From the NCBI GenBank assembly GCA_022457155.1, contig JAJGOT010000034.1:478501-542500 (forward strand): a stretch of DNA of 64,000 nucleotides, given 5' to 3'. The position numbers were made by a program, and so were the translations under genes. The notes under the pieces are model-generated. The model ran no database searches and had not been told where the DNA came from. It saw only the letters and a list, made by a program, of their open reading frames with translations. This stretch comes from Cladopsammia gracilis. Taxonomy: Eukaryota; Cnidaria; Anthozoa; Scleractinia; Dendrophylliidae. This document shows positions 37,131 through 49,377 of the stretch, piece by piece. Numbering within the stretch: position 1 is the first letter of the stretch; every line of letters starts with the position of its first letter.

Positions 37131-37844
37131 ATTAATATCCCCCAAACAAACTTATGGATTCCACGGACCTTTGCTGTCATCCTCAGTAAGAATATTAACT
37201 TTTTTAATATATACATTTGTTTTTTAAAAAACGCGGATTTTGGCAATCAATGAAAAAAAAAACGCCTAATAATATCTTACAACAAGAGACTATGAATCTT
37301 GCTTACAGTTACAAGATGTGAATTCTAGATGTTGGTGTTTGTAATTTAAATCAAGCAATGTTTCAATTCTATAAAGCAGAATTAGATTTAGGCATTTTAA
37401 GATAGGATATGTAATTACGTGATACCTAGTAATGTATAATTTTTTTTCAATGTTTTTGTTTAGGTGTCCCCAAATAGTAGTCCACTTGTGACCAGCTAGT
37501 AGTCGTCTGTCACTTAAATAATGAAAACTTTCTGATTGGCTTTCATGACTGGCCAATCAAAATACAAGCGTTGGAGTCATGCATTTTGATTGGCTAGTTG
37601 AAACAAAGCAGCCAGAATTTTTTAAAAAGATGGTATGGAAAGCAACTCTATAAGCTTAGCAGCGTCGTCTATGCATTACGCTGATATTAAACTTGCAAAT
37701 GGCTTCAGTGAATTTTGTTTCCTTCGAGATTCTCACGGGGAAACAGAAGTCACTGTTTCCCCGAGGGATCAGCCATTAAGTGATTTGTTATATAGCAACA
37801 CTAAAAACACAACACAGTTTGAAAAACGCGCCTAGCACTCGAGG
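37131..37844. other. Stretch with no supported gene
   Basis: AT-rich sequence. A 66-codon open frame at 37635-37835 starts with a plausible ATG but has no recognised motif or splice partner, so I leave it uncalled. Confidence 0.35.
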
Positions 37845-38014
37845 TAAACATCAATCGCATCATAATCATGCCAACGTGTGTCAAGGTCTGATCACGTGCG
37901 CTAGCGGGCAACAGTGCAATGTTACCCTATGACGTCAAAATTGTTGCCCGCTTTCGCAAATGTTGCCCGCTTAGGACAATTGGCGGGAAATGATTATGAT
38001 GCGATTAATGTTTA
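37845..38014. mobile_element. 170-bp MITE
   Basis: The ends TAAACATCAATCGCATCATA and their inverse (TATGATGCGATTAATGTTTA) differ at one base. The interior repeats GTTGCCCGCT. It is nonautonomous, and the superfamily is uncertain. Confidence 0.65.
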
Positions 38015-40801
38015 TTGTTGATCTTTCATCCCCTCGTAAACGTCAGGAGCTAGTTTTTATCGGGTCCGAAAATGTCATTTTACATTTCCAGCTTTAGAAC
38101 CGGCTTAACTTTTCATCTTATTGTAATTGGAAAATCTGAGGGCGGAGTGGGCATCCCAAACAGCTATTTGGTGAAACAATTAGTTTGTGTGCCCTGAGAG
38201 GTACACGCGACTTGTAATAAAACTAACGTACTGGTTGTTGCAGGATCTCTAATGTAGAGATCCGCACGCCAGAAGACACTAGAAGTGGGCTGGCAGTCCT
38301 GAGGTGACATTACGGAAATGCGCAGATTTATATTGGACAATATTTCTAGTAACAAAATTAGTTTTCTTCAGAGCAAGGGCCAGGGCTATACTGAAAGAAA
38401 ATTTACACTTAGCAAATCAAGGAACCGTTATAGTGTTTTCTTTCACTATAGCCCTGGCCAATGAGAAGGTTAGTTTTGTTAGTCGAAATATTGGCCATTA
38501 AGTCTAACCATTTGCCATAGTGCCAGCCTTGCATTTAAAAGTTTGAGTCCTATAACGTGGATGGTCTGTTGATAAATCCAAACGTGTTACAATATTTAAA
38601 AGAAAACTGTTAAGCAGTACATGTACAGTTCAACCCCGGACACCGTAGGGATCAAAGAAACTGTCCGTATTAACGCGGCGGGATCAGTGGCAGATCAAGG
38701 CAAGGGACCCGGGGGCCTGGGCCCCCCCCTTAAACACCCCATTATCATGCCAAAAAATAGGACACGAGGAGCCAAACGTTTTTCAGTCTCTAACATTTCC
38801 ATCTCCCCCCCCCCCCCCCCCCCCCCCCCCTCCTTATCGCGTTCGAAGAACGCAATCCTAATTTCGTGTTGGAGACAAATTTGAGATTTTTTGGTAGACG
38901 GTCTTCCAAATGACCCCCCCCCCCCCCCTTTGGTTTTTTTTTCGGGGCCCATTTCCGCAGGAAATTCCTTCCAACGCGTCTCCATGATCGGTGATTACTG
39001 CTAGTTTATTCTTGCTCTGATCGGCCACTAGAGGAAGCCTGAGGGAAAACACTTTTCTGTTGACTTAGTTTGCCCACAAATAACTTTTGGATGAGTCTAG
39101 ATTTAAAGAATTTTGCTTCTGTTTTGTAATATACCCCGGGACATCTGCACAGCTTTTTTGTCCCCACCAAGGGGCATTTGCCAATGTTTTTCACTAAATG
39201 CTACTGCCAGAGGGGTTGTCTGGAGGGCGCGGGGGGGGGGGGGGGGGGGGTACATGGGCACTGCTGGAAAGACGTGCATATATAATTAAATTACTATTCA
39301 AATGACTTTGAATAACGGACACTTAAAACTCAGTAACTGGATGCTACAGCTGATGCTATTGATCAAGAGCAGTTTGTACGTGGGTCGTTTGCATTGTTCT
39401 GACCACCAATGATCATAAAGTGATTTGATCATTCAAAACAGCATTTTGTATCTTTTTGTGTCGTGTGGTACTGGAAGTTACTCAAATATCGCCTGGAGAT
39501 TGCTTTGCTTGACTCTCCCTCTTATCAACTACAAATTAGCCTGCTCTAGGTTCACAGATTTATCGTGTGAGGTGACAACAAAATCATCAGGCGCAGGGGC
39601 GGCGGCGCCGGGGGCTGGGGGGTGGGGCTTTAGCCTCCCCCCCCCCCCCCCCCCAATTTCAAGCATAAAGATATAAATTGAAAAGAAATGAACAAATATC
39701 GCGTCTCTGGCGCTCTCTTTCAAGACCCCCCAATTGAAAATACGCTCCGCCGTCCTTGAGGCGGACACCTCTCTGAGGAGGACAGCTACAACAGGTCCCA
39801 AGGATGTCCACATTAGAGAGTCATTGTACTAGTTTTGTCTCACAATATTCTGTTCTTTTAAATCCACAACCTCCTTAAAACTTCAGAAGTTTATGGAATA
39901 TAGAGCGTCGGAAAACTGACTGCTGATTGGCTGAGTTGGTTTGACCTAAATCTAATAAAAACTAAATAACATAATTATGCCTTAAATAGGTAGCTCACTC
40001 TACCTTCTGCCCGTCAAAAGTGGCGGCGCGAAAGAACTCCAGGATGGACCAGGATGCAAAACATTCCACGAACTTTGTGAAAATTGACGAAATGTCGTCT
40101 TTGTTCCGATTTGCCGTCATGTTTGCACCATTACCCAGAGGTTTCTTTGCGCGCAACTTCGAACGGAAAGAACTCCTTATGATCATGGGAAAAGATAACT
40201 CTAGAGTCCAGTACCCCTCTGCAGTAACTCCTTAGTGAGGACTGAGGCTGAGTGCCTTTGCACGTGCGTTTTACATTTTGGTACATTTCTTTACCGTTCC
40301 CTGCAAATCAACAACGTCAAATGACCAAATTATGGCTTCAATGGAGAACCTGAATACACAGCAGTTCAGTTTCCTTTCTCCACTTGAAACTGGAAAGTCA
40401 TCCCTACAAATTCAGCTCCTGGACAAATCAGTCACATTAGATAAACTAAACAAATTGGAACAATTGGAAAGTAGTTTAAAATAGCGCCAATACTTTTTTC
40501 AAGTGACGTTTTCCTTGACGTTGCCATCGTCGTTGCTTAGTCTACGTTCGCTATTCTCTTCCTTATAACAGCTTGTCCATCTTAGCCGTCAGAGCCTGAG
40601 TACTAGAACCAAATCCTTGTATCAGAAAACTCTGTTGCGGTCACTGTTTACCGATGCACTCAACCTGTGAATAAAAACAGTAAGCGCACCCATTTCGTGA
40701 TGTTATCTCTGTATCTCAATATGTATACATCACTTTAGACGATAAGTAAGCTACTAAAACGTCGTGTATACTGTTGCAAGTCTTTCATCTGATACAGATC
40801 A
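38015..40801. other. Gene-free stretch with low-complexity tracts
   Basis: Contains a hairpin at 38378-38460 (GGGCCAGGGCTATA and its inverse), long C runs at about 38806-38830, 38915-38928 and 39638-39654, and a G run at 39230-39250. The block at 38625-38680 (CCCCGGACACCGTAGGGATC) and CGGACACCTCTCTGAGGAGG near 39760 resemble degraded ends of elements of the CCGTATTAGAGAGG type also seen at 57190-57310. The block at about 40290-40490 is a diverged relative of 48210-48420, and 40080-40260 of 42615-42790. Confidence 0.45.
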
Positions 40802-40988
40802 ATAGGCCATTTGCACGATGGCGTCATTTGACTACAACTACCAGAATTCATTTCGTTTTTCCTTTCTTATTTAAATTTTGTAATCCCAGTGCGGTTTATA
40901 TAACAATAGCCCTAATTTGCACTACAAAACAAAAACTGAAAGATTCTGGTAGTTGTAGTCATATGACGTCATCGTGCAAATGGCCTAT
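40802..40988. mobile_element. 187-bp MITE
   Basis: Ends ATAGGCCATTTGCACGATGG and their near-perfect inverse (TCGTGCAAATGGCCTAT), with about 47-bp arms that include ACTACAACTACCAGAAT. The flanking TA on each side could be a target duplication. Nonautonomous. Confidence 0.75.
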
Positions 40989-41790
40989 TGCTCTGCAGCT
41001 CAGCTCACTCAATCTCGTTCCCAAGGCCTTATCCACATTCAAAATGGCGATGCGGAGAAACCCCCACACTCCAACACAGACATCCTCCTCGACGTGGAGG
41101 AGAAGACCGTGACGATCCCTAAGCCTAGGAGTGAGGGGGACTCCCATATAAAAATGACGGGGTGCTCGTCGGAAAGTTTCGAAAAGGTACCAGTGTAGAA
41201 TCTCATTTGATGGGCGTGGCTCAAAATGGACTTTTACCCCTAAGATGTACCAAATCTAAAAGTTTCTGTCATATTTTACCGGTTCAATACTCTTAAAGGT
41301 ACCGCTATAATCATTTTTAACGGTGGTCATTTTAGATTTTAGCACCGTAAGCGGTTGAGCCCTAAAAGTATAGGTAAAAACGGCAAACTGATTCTCACGG
41401 CAAGGAGAAGAAATTGAGAGAGAAGTGAAATTAAAAAACAAACAGTTGAATATATTTGCCCGATATTTCGGTCTGCAAAACAAACCTTCTACAGAGGCTA
41501 AAAAACAAAAATGAATAGATCGTTTTCACGTGACGTCACATAACTTCCGGTCGCCATATTGGTGGACCACTTTCCATTGCGTAATAGCATGCAAATGTGA
41601 CTCACATCTACAATTGTAGCCTTATAAAAGGACCGTTACATATAAAAGTTTTGAAATATGACATAACAGAATAATAGAAAATGATTGGTAAGAAAGAAGC
41701 TAAATTCACTATAAATTGTAAATGAAAGGACCACTCGACAAATTCTAAATACTGGATCTCTGGGCTGAGGATCTGATCAGCGAAATTAAT
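40989..41790. other. Stretch with no supported gene
   Basis: Short overlapping open frames on both strands between 40959 and 41224 have no recognisable motif. I see no repeat structure that I can name. Confidence 0.35.
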
Positions 41791-41995
41791 TAGAAACAAA
41801 TGAAATGAAAGGCTGATCGTACAGTAAAGGAATATATGTATTTTTTAACCGATTAATTTCGAACAGCATGGCCGTTCTTCATCAGGTATTTATATTATAC
41901 CCTGATGAAGAATGACCGTGCTTTACGAAATTAATCGGTTAAAAAAATATATATTCCTTTACTGTACGATCAGCCTTTTATTTCATTTGCTTCTA
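41791..41995. repeat. Palindromic 3' end of a Penelope-like element with hammerhead-like cores
   Basis: Left TAGAAACAAATGAAATGAAA is the inverse of the right arm, giving a roughly 205-bp palindrome. Each arm carries CTGATGA followed by GAAA: minus strand 41885-41857 and plus strand 41902-41930. In the minus-strand copy the stem between them pairs GAAC with GTTC, the arrangement of a hammerhead ribozyme core. In the plus copy this stem has decayed. Penelope-like elements are known to carry hammerhead motifs in their terminal repeats, and the adjacent GIY-YIG fragment supports the assignment. Confidence 0.55.
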
Positions 41996-42001
41996 AATTC
42001 A

Positions 42002-42325
42002 CTAATTAAGTTCATCACGTCTATTTATACCATGAGGATCAACAGTTATCGCTTTATCTATAAGATGGGCCTCGCGTGCCTTTCTGACTGAGTCGCGATT
42101 GTCGTGGATGAGTTCCAAGGGAATGAGGAGGATGTCGTTGATAGAGTGGCCTGGTTGGTTAAAATGTATTGAAACAGGAGTAGGATTGATAAGATGGTGG
42201 TGATTGAGGATGGAGCGGCGATGTTCCCCAAAGCGTTCATTCAGTTGGCGTTTGGTTTCCCCATTGTACTGTTTTGCGCATTTCTTGCATTCATTTAAGT
42301 AGATTAAGTTTTTAGATTTACTAAA
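42002..42325 (-). pseudogene. Penelope-like element, C-terminal GIY-YIG endonuclease fragment
   Basis: On the minus strand, from about 42325 to a TAG at 42004-42002, an open frame reads NLIYLNECKKCAKQYNGET, then KRQLNERFGEHRRSI, PTPVSIHFNQPGHS and SVRKAREAHLIDKA. This is the GIY-YIG domain with the CxxC knuckle typical of Penelope-like elements. The usual Y-I-G is Y-N-G here. The reverse transcriptase part is missing, so it is a 5'-truncated copy. Confidence 0.75.
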
Positions 42326-43334
42326 ACTTAAAAAAAAAAGTTTTTAGATTTACAATTTAAAGTGTCATCGATATGTCAATGGCACTTGCCGTAAGGATCA
42401 GTTTGCCGTTTTTACCTATACTATATTTACTGATCCAGGTCTACGATAGATCCGGCACTCGTCATCGGTTTGTCGCTGTGGTTTTGCCGTTATTATAGTT
42501 TATGAACCTAAAAAGGTTTATGGATGTCTCCCCGGGGGCCCAGAGGACGTTTGCATTGAAGGCTAAGACGAGGCCGCAAAAAAGCTCTTAGCATATTGGG
42601 AAAATGTTTTATGTGAAAATGACGAAATGTCGTCTTTTTCTTGTATTTACAGTCATATGTGCAGCCTTGTCCAGGTTCCTCTCATCTCCGCGCCTTCATT
42701 TTGAACGGGGAGAAGGCCTGGGAAAAGATCAAGTCTAGTTTCCATTACCCCTCTTCCGTACTCCCTAAGGGCTGAGGCTGAGTGTGTTCCTCATTTGCAT
42801 ATTACTTCCGCTTTTGGTTTCACTCTTCCCTATCCCGAAAGTTTACCGAGGAGTACGAGTGAATTCAAGTGTGTAGCTGGCATCAGTCATCAATCAGTTC
42901 TGTAGAAGGATCTCTCAATAGCTTCGATAACGGTACGTATGATCAAGTTCTGTTCTATACTTTTTGGGGGGTGTATTTCTCAATGTATTTATTTGCTGTT
43001 TTTGCTGAGCAGTGATGGCACGCAGTAACACTATTAACAAGCAGTTTTAATGCAAATTAACATTTAATTGCTCAGCGACCATAAACGATTAGCACCGAAC
43101 TTAAAGAATGAACTCTCATTTAAATTATTTCGACCTAACGACTGATCGATAGTGACGCTATTCCTTAACAATTAATATCTAGGGCTATTCTACCGACAGA
43201 TTCTACAGACAGTTTATAGTGTATTGCATTAGTATGATGGCAGTCACGGCGTTCTTTATAAAGGCCGTACCGGGTCGTCTCGGTACAACTGAATCAAAGG
43301 TATCGCGAAGTATTACTGTATGTCATAAAGGACA
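42326..43334. other. Stretch with no supported gene
   Basis: Only a diverged dispersed repeat (42615-42790, related to 40080-40260) is visible. Confidence 0.35.
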
Positions 43335-43343
43335 ATAAAGGAA

Positions 43344-43501
43344 TAGCCTGCAATGCAGGCGTTTATTAAATGATGGGGCGAAATTTCGAGGACGCGCGCG
43401 CGAGGGGAGAAAGGGAGAGGAAACCCCTCCGCGTGTTCCCCGCGCGCGCGCGTCCTCGAAATTTCGCCCCATCATTTAATAAACGCCTGCATTGCAGGCT
43501 A
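43344..43501. mobile_element. Mutator-like MITE with 58-bp perfect inverted repeats
   Basis: Ends TAGCCTGCAATGCAGGCG and inverse; arms of about 58 bp are perfect and end in a (GC)n tract. The exact 9-mer ATAAAGGAA flanks both sides (43335-43343 and 43502-43510). Long inverted repeats plus a 9-bp duplication point to the Mutator superfamily (established signature, inferred here). No coding capacity. Confidence 0.85.
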
Positions 43502-43902
43502 ATAAAGGAAGAACTCTTTGCAGATGGAGCTCATGAAGAGAAAATATGGATAAGATGTTTGCCACAATCAAAGCCATCAAAACGTGTTAAAAAGTTGTCA
43601 GTAATTTAATATTCAACAGGCAAGACGCCTTGGAAAACTTACAAAAAAAGACCAAACGCGTCATATCTGCGAAACGGAAATTTTTATCGAGTGAAAACGC
43701 TTCTTGCATTTGTACACAGAACATTCGAAAAATCCTGAAGAGAAGGTACAAATCCTGGTTATATTCGAAAGATCGAGTTTCAAAATCTAATCTATATGGG
43801 TCACGGCGATAATCAATCGATGCGGCTACTAAAAAAGATTGTTTACTTAGTGATGATTTAAATTTTGAATTTTGTCAACTACATTGCGCTCCTCGATGAC
43901 TA

Positions 43903-45138
43903 TAGCCTCCTACGCAGACGTCCTTAGAAATTGTCACGCAATCTTTCCTCCCCCACGAACGCGAGCGGTTAAATTCCATTCCTTTTGTTCGCAAAGATCA
44001 GCTGGAGATCACGTGGCGGTGCAGATTGCTGAAGGACCAATCGGCGCTAAGTCATTGTTTAATAAAAAGCCAATCATAAGCTGTCGGTTAGAACAGGCTC
44101 CCTAGACCTGGCGAAGATTAATTATTCGACCGTTTATTTATGAATGCGAAGTGATTCCAAATCCTTGCTTCATGTATGCGCGAAACTCCGAACAAATCGT
44201 CGGAAATAACTGCTTTCTCTGTAGTATAACCCTTTTGATTCCTACTGGAAGAATACGAGTGTTCGGCAAGAGTTTGGTGAACATCTCAGGCGTTATTGAA
44301 AGCGCCGTGGAAACAGATGTAAGTGTGTTTTCGTCGAGTGACCCGTTCGTCTCCCTTTTGTTTTACGTCATCTGTCCTCCGGTACACACAGAAACAACCA
44401 GTCGCTTACCTGGCAATTTACACGAGGGCGCTGGTGTCATTCAAATAACGGCTCACTTGTTAAACTGTTGGTTGTTTATTTTGTTGAGAAGATTCCAAAT
44501 AGAATGGCGAAAGACCAGATTTCGTAAAACATTACTGCACAAAAATATTAAAATCACCATTTGTTGCACTAAGAATCCTGAACAATTACTACCCATATCA
44601 GTAATCTTTATATAAAGGTTACGTGTGATCTTAATATAAATATCACGGTCATTTTAAAATCATTCTCATTAAAAATTTAGCGATAATTGCATTGTTTGCC
44701 CATTCAGCCCCGAACTCCCCTGTGACTGAAATCAAAGCCGCCACCAGGCTTTTCATAATGACCGTAGAGGCTCATTCACGTGATCGATTTGCGTCGTGTG
44801 ATTGGCTGATATGCTCATGAATTATTAATGAGTTTCTGAAGAGGAGATAAAAGAAGACTACAATATAGACCGTGACTATCGCATAACAACAACAACAACA
44901 ACAACAACAACAATTTATTTACAAATAATAATAAAACAAATTATATTAGCAACCCGCAAATAACTGAAGTTAATCGTGGCGGGTTGCTACACACTAAACA
45001 ATTACAGGAGCTCACTATAAAATAATTGACAGGTAACAATAAATACGAAAATAAGGAATGGATAATTTATGATTAGTTACTGTAACAACAACAAATAAAT
45101 CAATCAATAATAGAAATAAAAATGAATATGAATAAAAA

Positions 45139-45189
<51 letters not shown>

Positions 45190-45524
45190 AATTAAGGAGA
45201 AGGGGTAATAAAATGCAGTTTAAAGTCAATTAAGTGTTTTATAATTACGAAGACTGGTACAAAGAAATTCGACATCAACTAGACTCTTTTAGCCGTCTAT
45301 AGCCTTTCGTTGATAAGGATTTAAATCGACGATTTTAAACGTCTCACACACTCGTTGAAAGGCCACGCATCTCGCGTGAAATTTCCTAAGGTCCAAAGTG
45401 CACACTTCCTTGCTTTGGAAGTGCGCTGTGATTGGTTTATTTTTTTAACCGCTCGTTTCAGCAGACGTTTGTGGGGGAGGAAAGATTGCGTGACGAGCCC
45501 TAGGGACGTCTGCGTAGGAGGCTA
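43903..45524. mobile_element. 1.6-kb nonautonomous Mutator-like element
   Basis: Ends TAGCCTCCTACGCAGACGTC and inverse, with arms of about 60 bp that also share TCACGCAATCTTTCCTCCCC. The exact 9-mer CGATGACTA flanks both sides (43894-43902 and 45525-45533). The inside has an (AAC)n run at about 44885-44912 and an (AT)n run at about 45148-45186. A 154-codon open frame at 44151-44615 has no recognised domain, so no transposase is visible. The TAGCCT termini are shared with the element at 43344. Confidence 0.85.
45148..45186. repeat. (AT)n microsatellite
   Basis: A run of about 19 AT units after a poly(A) stretch, inside the 1.6-kb element. Confidence 0.9.
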
Positions 45525-45599
45525 CGATGACTATTGCTGTTTCTACAGAGTATATGCAGAAACTGAGAAAGTTTCCATGTTATGCAACTGCAACTGTAA

Positions 45600-46500
45600 C
45601 TGCGGCCGGAAAAAAGCGCAGCGGCCGGAAAAAAGCGCAAAACCGTACATAGAGAACAGACCCTAGAAGAGAAATTTGCGTCGCTTGAAAAAGAAGTAGA
45701 ACAACCTTCAACCAGTATGACACATAAAAACAACATAACTAATGAACTTGAATCATGTAAAACATAATTAGAGGCGACAATTAGGTGACGTACCCAAGGG
45801 GCCATGTTAAGGTGTAAAACTAGATGGTACAACGAAGGCGAAAAAAATACTAGATACTTTCTGAATCTCGAGAAGAGACACTTCAAACTAAACATGATAT
45901 TAAGTCAGCTCTAAATCAATGAAAAAGAATTTTTTACATCTGATACAGATATTCTCACAGAATGTGAAACCTTTTACAAAAAGCTTTACACATCTCAAAG
46001 AAATACAATGTCACCAGATAACGAATTTTTTAAATCAGAGTACGATGCTGTCTTGAACTATGATGACTCTACAAGCTGTAAAAGGTCCTTTAACAAAAAG
46101 AGTGCCTTGAAGCTCTTAAACACATGGATTCTGACAAACGCCCGGGAACTGATTGCCTTCCAGCTGAGTTTTATAAAACCTTTTGGGATGAATTGTCTTC
46201 TGTTTTGATTGATGCTCTTAACTACGGATTTAATACAGGACAACTTTCAATTACACAGAGACGTGGAATAATTAAACTTATACCAAAAAAAAAAAGACTC
46301 TGATCCGCACTTTATTAAAAACTGGCGCCCAATAACCTTCCTTAACTGTGATTACAAAATAGCTGCGAAGGTTATCGGAAACCGAATAAAAGCTGTTATC
46401 CCAGAACTCATCAATAATGACCAGACTGGTTTCCTAAAAGGAAGATCAATTATTGGAGAAAATGTTAGATTGATAGATAATAATATATATAATAGGCTTA
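45600..46500 (+). pseudogene. L1-like LINE ORF2 remnant (linker and reverse transcriptase start)
   Basis: Successive plus-strand frames read SSLEKEVEQ-like coiled-coil sequence, RHFKLN...LTECETFYKKLYTSQRN, then LPAEFYKTFWDELSSVLIDA, RGIIKLIP, an A-run frameshift near 46290, NWRPITFLNCDYKIAAKVIG and NDQTGFLKGRSIIGENVR. These are the conserved start of an L1/Tx1-type reverse transcriptase. Several frameshifts and stops are seen. The sequence stops after the GRSI motif, so the 3' part (catalytic YADD region) is missing, unlike ordinary 5' truncation. Confidence 0.75.
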
Positions 46501-46701
46501 GCCTAACAGCGTCGCCCTCTGAACAAGCTTAACTAAGGTGAAACTTAACTTAGGTGAAAGGTCGGAAGCACAAGAATTAACATTGACTACCGGGCTATTT
46601 TTCAATTTTAGCAATTCTCAAAAACAGTATTACCCGATCGTCTGCACAGTACATTTAGACCGTACAAAAGTTCACAAACACAACTTTTTCTCCGTCTAGA
46701 A

Positions 46702-46838
46702 TAGAGTGATTTTACTTCATCTGTGAAATAGTTAGTAGAATAGTACGCACTATAATTCCATTGTTTCCCTTTGTTTAATTTGGACTATCACACACTAATT
46801 GTTAGATAGTGTTTCACAGATGAAGTAAAATCACTCTA
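46702..46838. repeat. Hairpin element with 27-bp perfect arms
   Basis: TAGAGTGATTTTACTTCATC and following bases (46702-46728) are the inverse of 46812-46838. Noncoding. Confidence 0.75.
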
Positions 46839-48434
46839 ACTATTACGACTACTTTCCGAATAAAATACAGTTGTTGCTTGTCAAAAAATGCCCGAGAAAC
46901 TGATTTGGAAATCAAATTGCAAAAATTCATAAACATGTTTGCATAAGGCGACGCGAGTATAAAATCTAAGTCTTGTTTTGCTTACATAAAATCGCTTTTC
47001 AATCTATGCAATGAATGAACAAACGCATAAAAATAGACAACACAATCTTCTTTCGAAAAATTTTATTCAAATCTCCATTAGTTTTATGTTTAAAAGCAAA
47101 ACGCGTACCATTTATAGCGCATCGAGGCCGAGCCGTGTCTTCGATGAAATTCAAGAAATTAATAAAACTGAATTTTAGCTACACGTTTATAAAACAATTC
47201 TCCAAAACTAACGAGAACACAAACAAAAAGTCAATTACAGATTGATATAAAGATAAATTCCCATAGAAAAATGTAATTTGTTTTACCTTTAAAAAAGTCC
47301 CTCCGGCGACTACTGTACTTGGAAATTCTTTCTTAGGTGTTGAAATCCGTAAAACGAACCCATCTCTCCGCATTGCTAAAAACGTATATAGTTCCTCGAA
47401 GCAAGATTTCATCCCTGAAAGCTCTTCTTTTTCCACTAAAGCGGCTTCTGAGTATCCCTTAATTAGTATCCTGTCTTGAGTAGCAAACCGCAAAAAAAAT
47501 GTTGGGTAATAACGACTTTAATTCTCCGCTAAAAACAGCAAAAAATCCTGCAACTAAAGTGTTTGAGCTGACGGCTGTGTAGCCGCTCGAAAAACAAAGC
47601 CTCAAAGATCCTGGATGTTGTGTGGCGTCACACGCGCATGTTTTGCGACGTCATACGCGCCAGCGAGCAAGCCCAAAGCGTACGGAGGGCGGCGGGCAAC
47701 GCGCCTGCGAAACATTCCGCTAGCAATGACCATGAAATTTGACGGGCATAGGCTCTATGAGTATGGGGCTTATTGCGCATTTTAGTATCTTTTGCGCTGC
47801 TCAACAAAATCTAACATAATAACTTAAGGAGAGGCTTTTAAAATATTTGAGAAATAGGAGTCTATGTTATATTACGATCGTAATGTGTGGTATTGTTAAT
47901 TAGTACTGTAAATAATGTTAGTATTGTAAGCAACGTTAGTATTGTAAGTGATGTAGAATTATAAGCAATAAAGTGTGATATCCATTAAAAAAAAAACTGC
48001 GAGTCAGAACCGTGTAAAATTCAGTCTCGGTTGCCAGGGCCTCCAGCTTGATTAAATGTTCAACTCAAGACATTTCTAAATTTTCGACATACAGTAATAG
48101 CAGCGGTTACACGAAGCACTTTTACCTAGGTAAAATCAATTTACCTAGTAAGCGTTTCGGCGACGACAACGAGAACGTGGAAAAAATAATAGGTTTAATT
48201 AGCAAAACAACGGCGTTACACACTTTAGTAAATTTCTTTGCCGTTCTCTGCAAAATAACAACGTCAAATGACGAAATTCGATGTTTCCTTTCTCTGTCTG
48301 AATATCAACTCCTTTCTTGCATGCGAATTCAACTCCCAAACATTAGACAAATTACTGAAAGTCCTGAAACAATTTGGAATAATTGCGAGGTAGTTTAAAA
48401 GATTTAAACTAACCTTTTTGCCGTCGTGGTTGCT
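46839..48434. other. Stretch with no supported gene
   Basis: Short open frames only, without motifs. The segment at about 48210-48420 is a diverged copy of 40290-40490. The palindromic motif TTACCTAGGTAA begins to recur from about 48120. Confidence 0.35.
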
Positions 48435-48593
48435 TTAAGGCCGATTTACACGGTACAACTTTGTTGCATGCGACACGCTCAAACCATGTTTACGACATGC
48501 TTACAACACGAATTGCTTCGTGCAAATCAACTAAAGTCATATCGTAAGCATGACGTAAGCGTGTAAAGTTGTACCGTGTAAATCGACCTTTAA
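48435..48593. mobile_element. 159-bp MITE
   Basis: Ends TTAAGGCCGATTTACACGGT and the inverse of TACCGTGTAAATCGACCTTTAA; arms of about 28 bp. Further inner inverse motifs are CATGTTTACGAC and TCGTAAGCATGACG. TTAA-like ends could be a target duplication. Confidence 0.65.
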
Positions 48594-48719
48594 AAAGTTC
48601 CTTTTTGAATTATTTAAACCTTAATTGCACAAAACAATTTGAGAGCGTGTAGAGCGTACAGTAAAAAACTCGCTGTCAAAACTCGACATTTCACTGGTTG
48701 GTTTACCTGGGAAAACCAA

Positions 48720-48960
48720 TCGACCCTAATATCTAGGTAGGCTTTTCCCTAAGAAAAATTCTATTGTTTTCCATGGCGTGGCCATTAAAATTTACGTTTA
48801 CCGAGGTAAATTTTACCTAGGTAACATCGGTTACACGTAGAAAACCATTTATGGGTGCCGTTTAACAATGGCGCTATTGTTTTCCAACACATGCAAAGGA
48901 GGTAAATTTACCTAGGTAAAATCGGTTACACGAAGAAAACAACTTTACCTAGGTAAATTC
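48720..48960. repeat. Cluster of TTACCTAGGTAA palindromes
   Basis: The 12-base palindrome or its half sites recur about six times here and at 48125-48150, with CGGTTACACGAAGAAAAC between copies, so the cluster behaves as an irregular inverted-repeat element. Confidence 0.5.
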
Positions 48961-49027
48961 AAATTAAAGCATGCCGCGGCTATTGCTATTTCGAATTTCC
49001 TTATAAGAAAAAGTTGTATCGTATAAG

Positions 49028-49188
49028 GGCCTGGTCGCACTACAGTCAAAAACAAAAATTAGCCCGTGCAAAAATCGAGGAAAACAAAAGAAACCGCTCC
49101 GATGGGACACTCTTTTTGTGGAATGTTTTTGTTTTTATGTTATTTTGTACGGGCTAATTTTTGTTTTTGACTTTAGTGCGACCAGGCC
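49028..49188. mobile_element. 161-bp MITE just upstream of the NACHT gene
   Basis: Ends GGCCTGGTCGCACTACAGTC and the inverse (GACTTTAGTGCGACCAGGCC). Arms of about 40 bp contain AAAACAAAAATTAGCCCGT. It lies 190 bp before the ATG at 49378, so it may sit in or near the promoter. Confidence 0.8.
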
Positions 49189-49377
49189 GTAACCGCGACT
49201 AATGTAATGCTTTTAACAGAATGAGGCAACTGTCTCAATTACCTCGTTATATATGATTATAAATATAGGCCTGAAATAGCATGACCCTTCTTGACTTTGA
49301 CTGAGAAATGTGTGGATTGTCTGATTCAATTTTGTTGTTGATACAAAGGTGGATGAAACTAAACCATACTGACATTC

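Noticed and set aside
38695..39813. Minus-strand frames with Gly/Pro-rich peptides
   Set aside because: They derive from long C and G homopolymer runs and have no domain.
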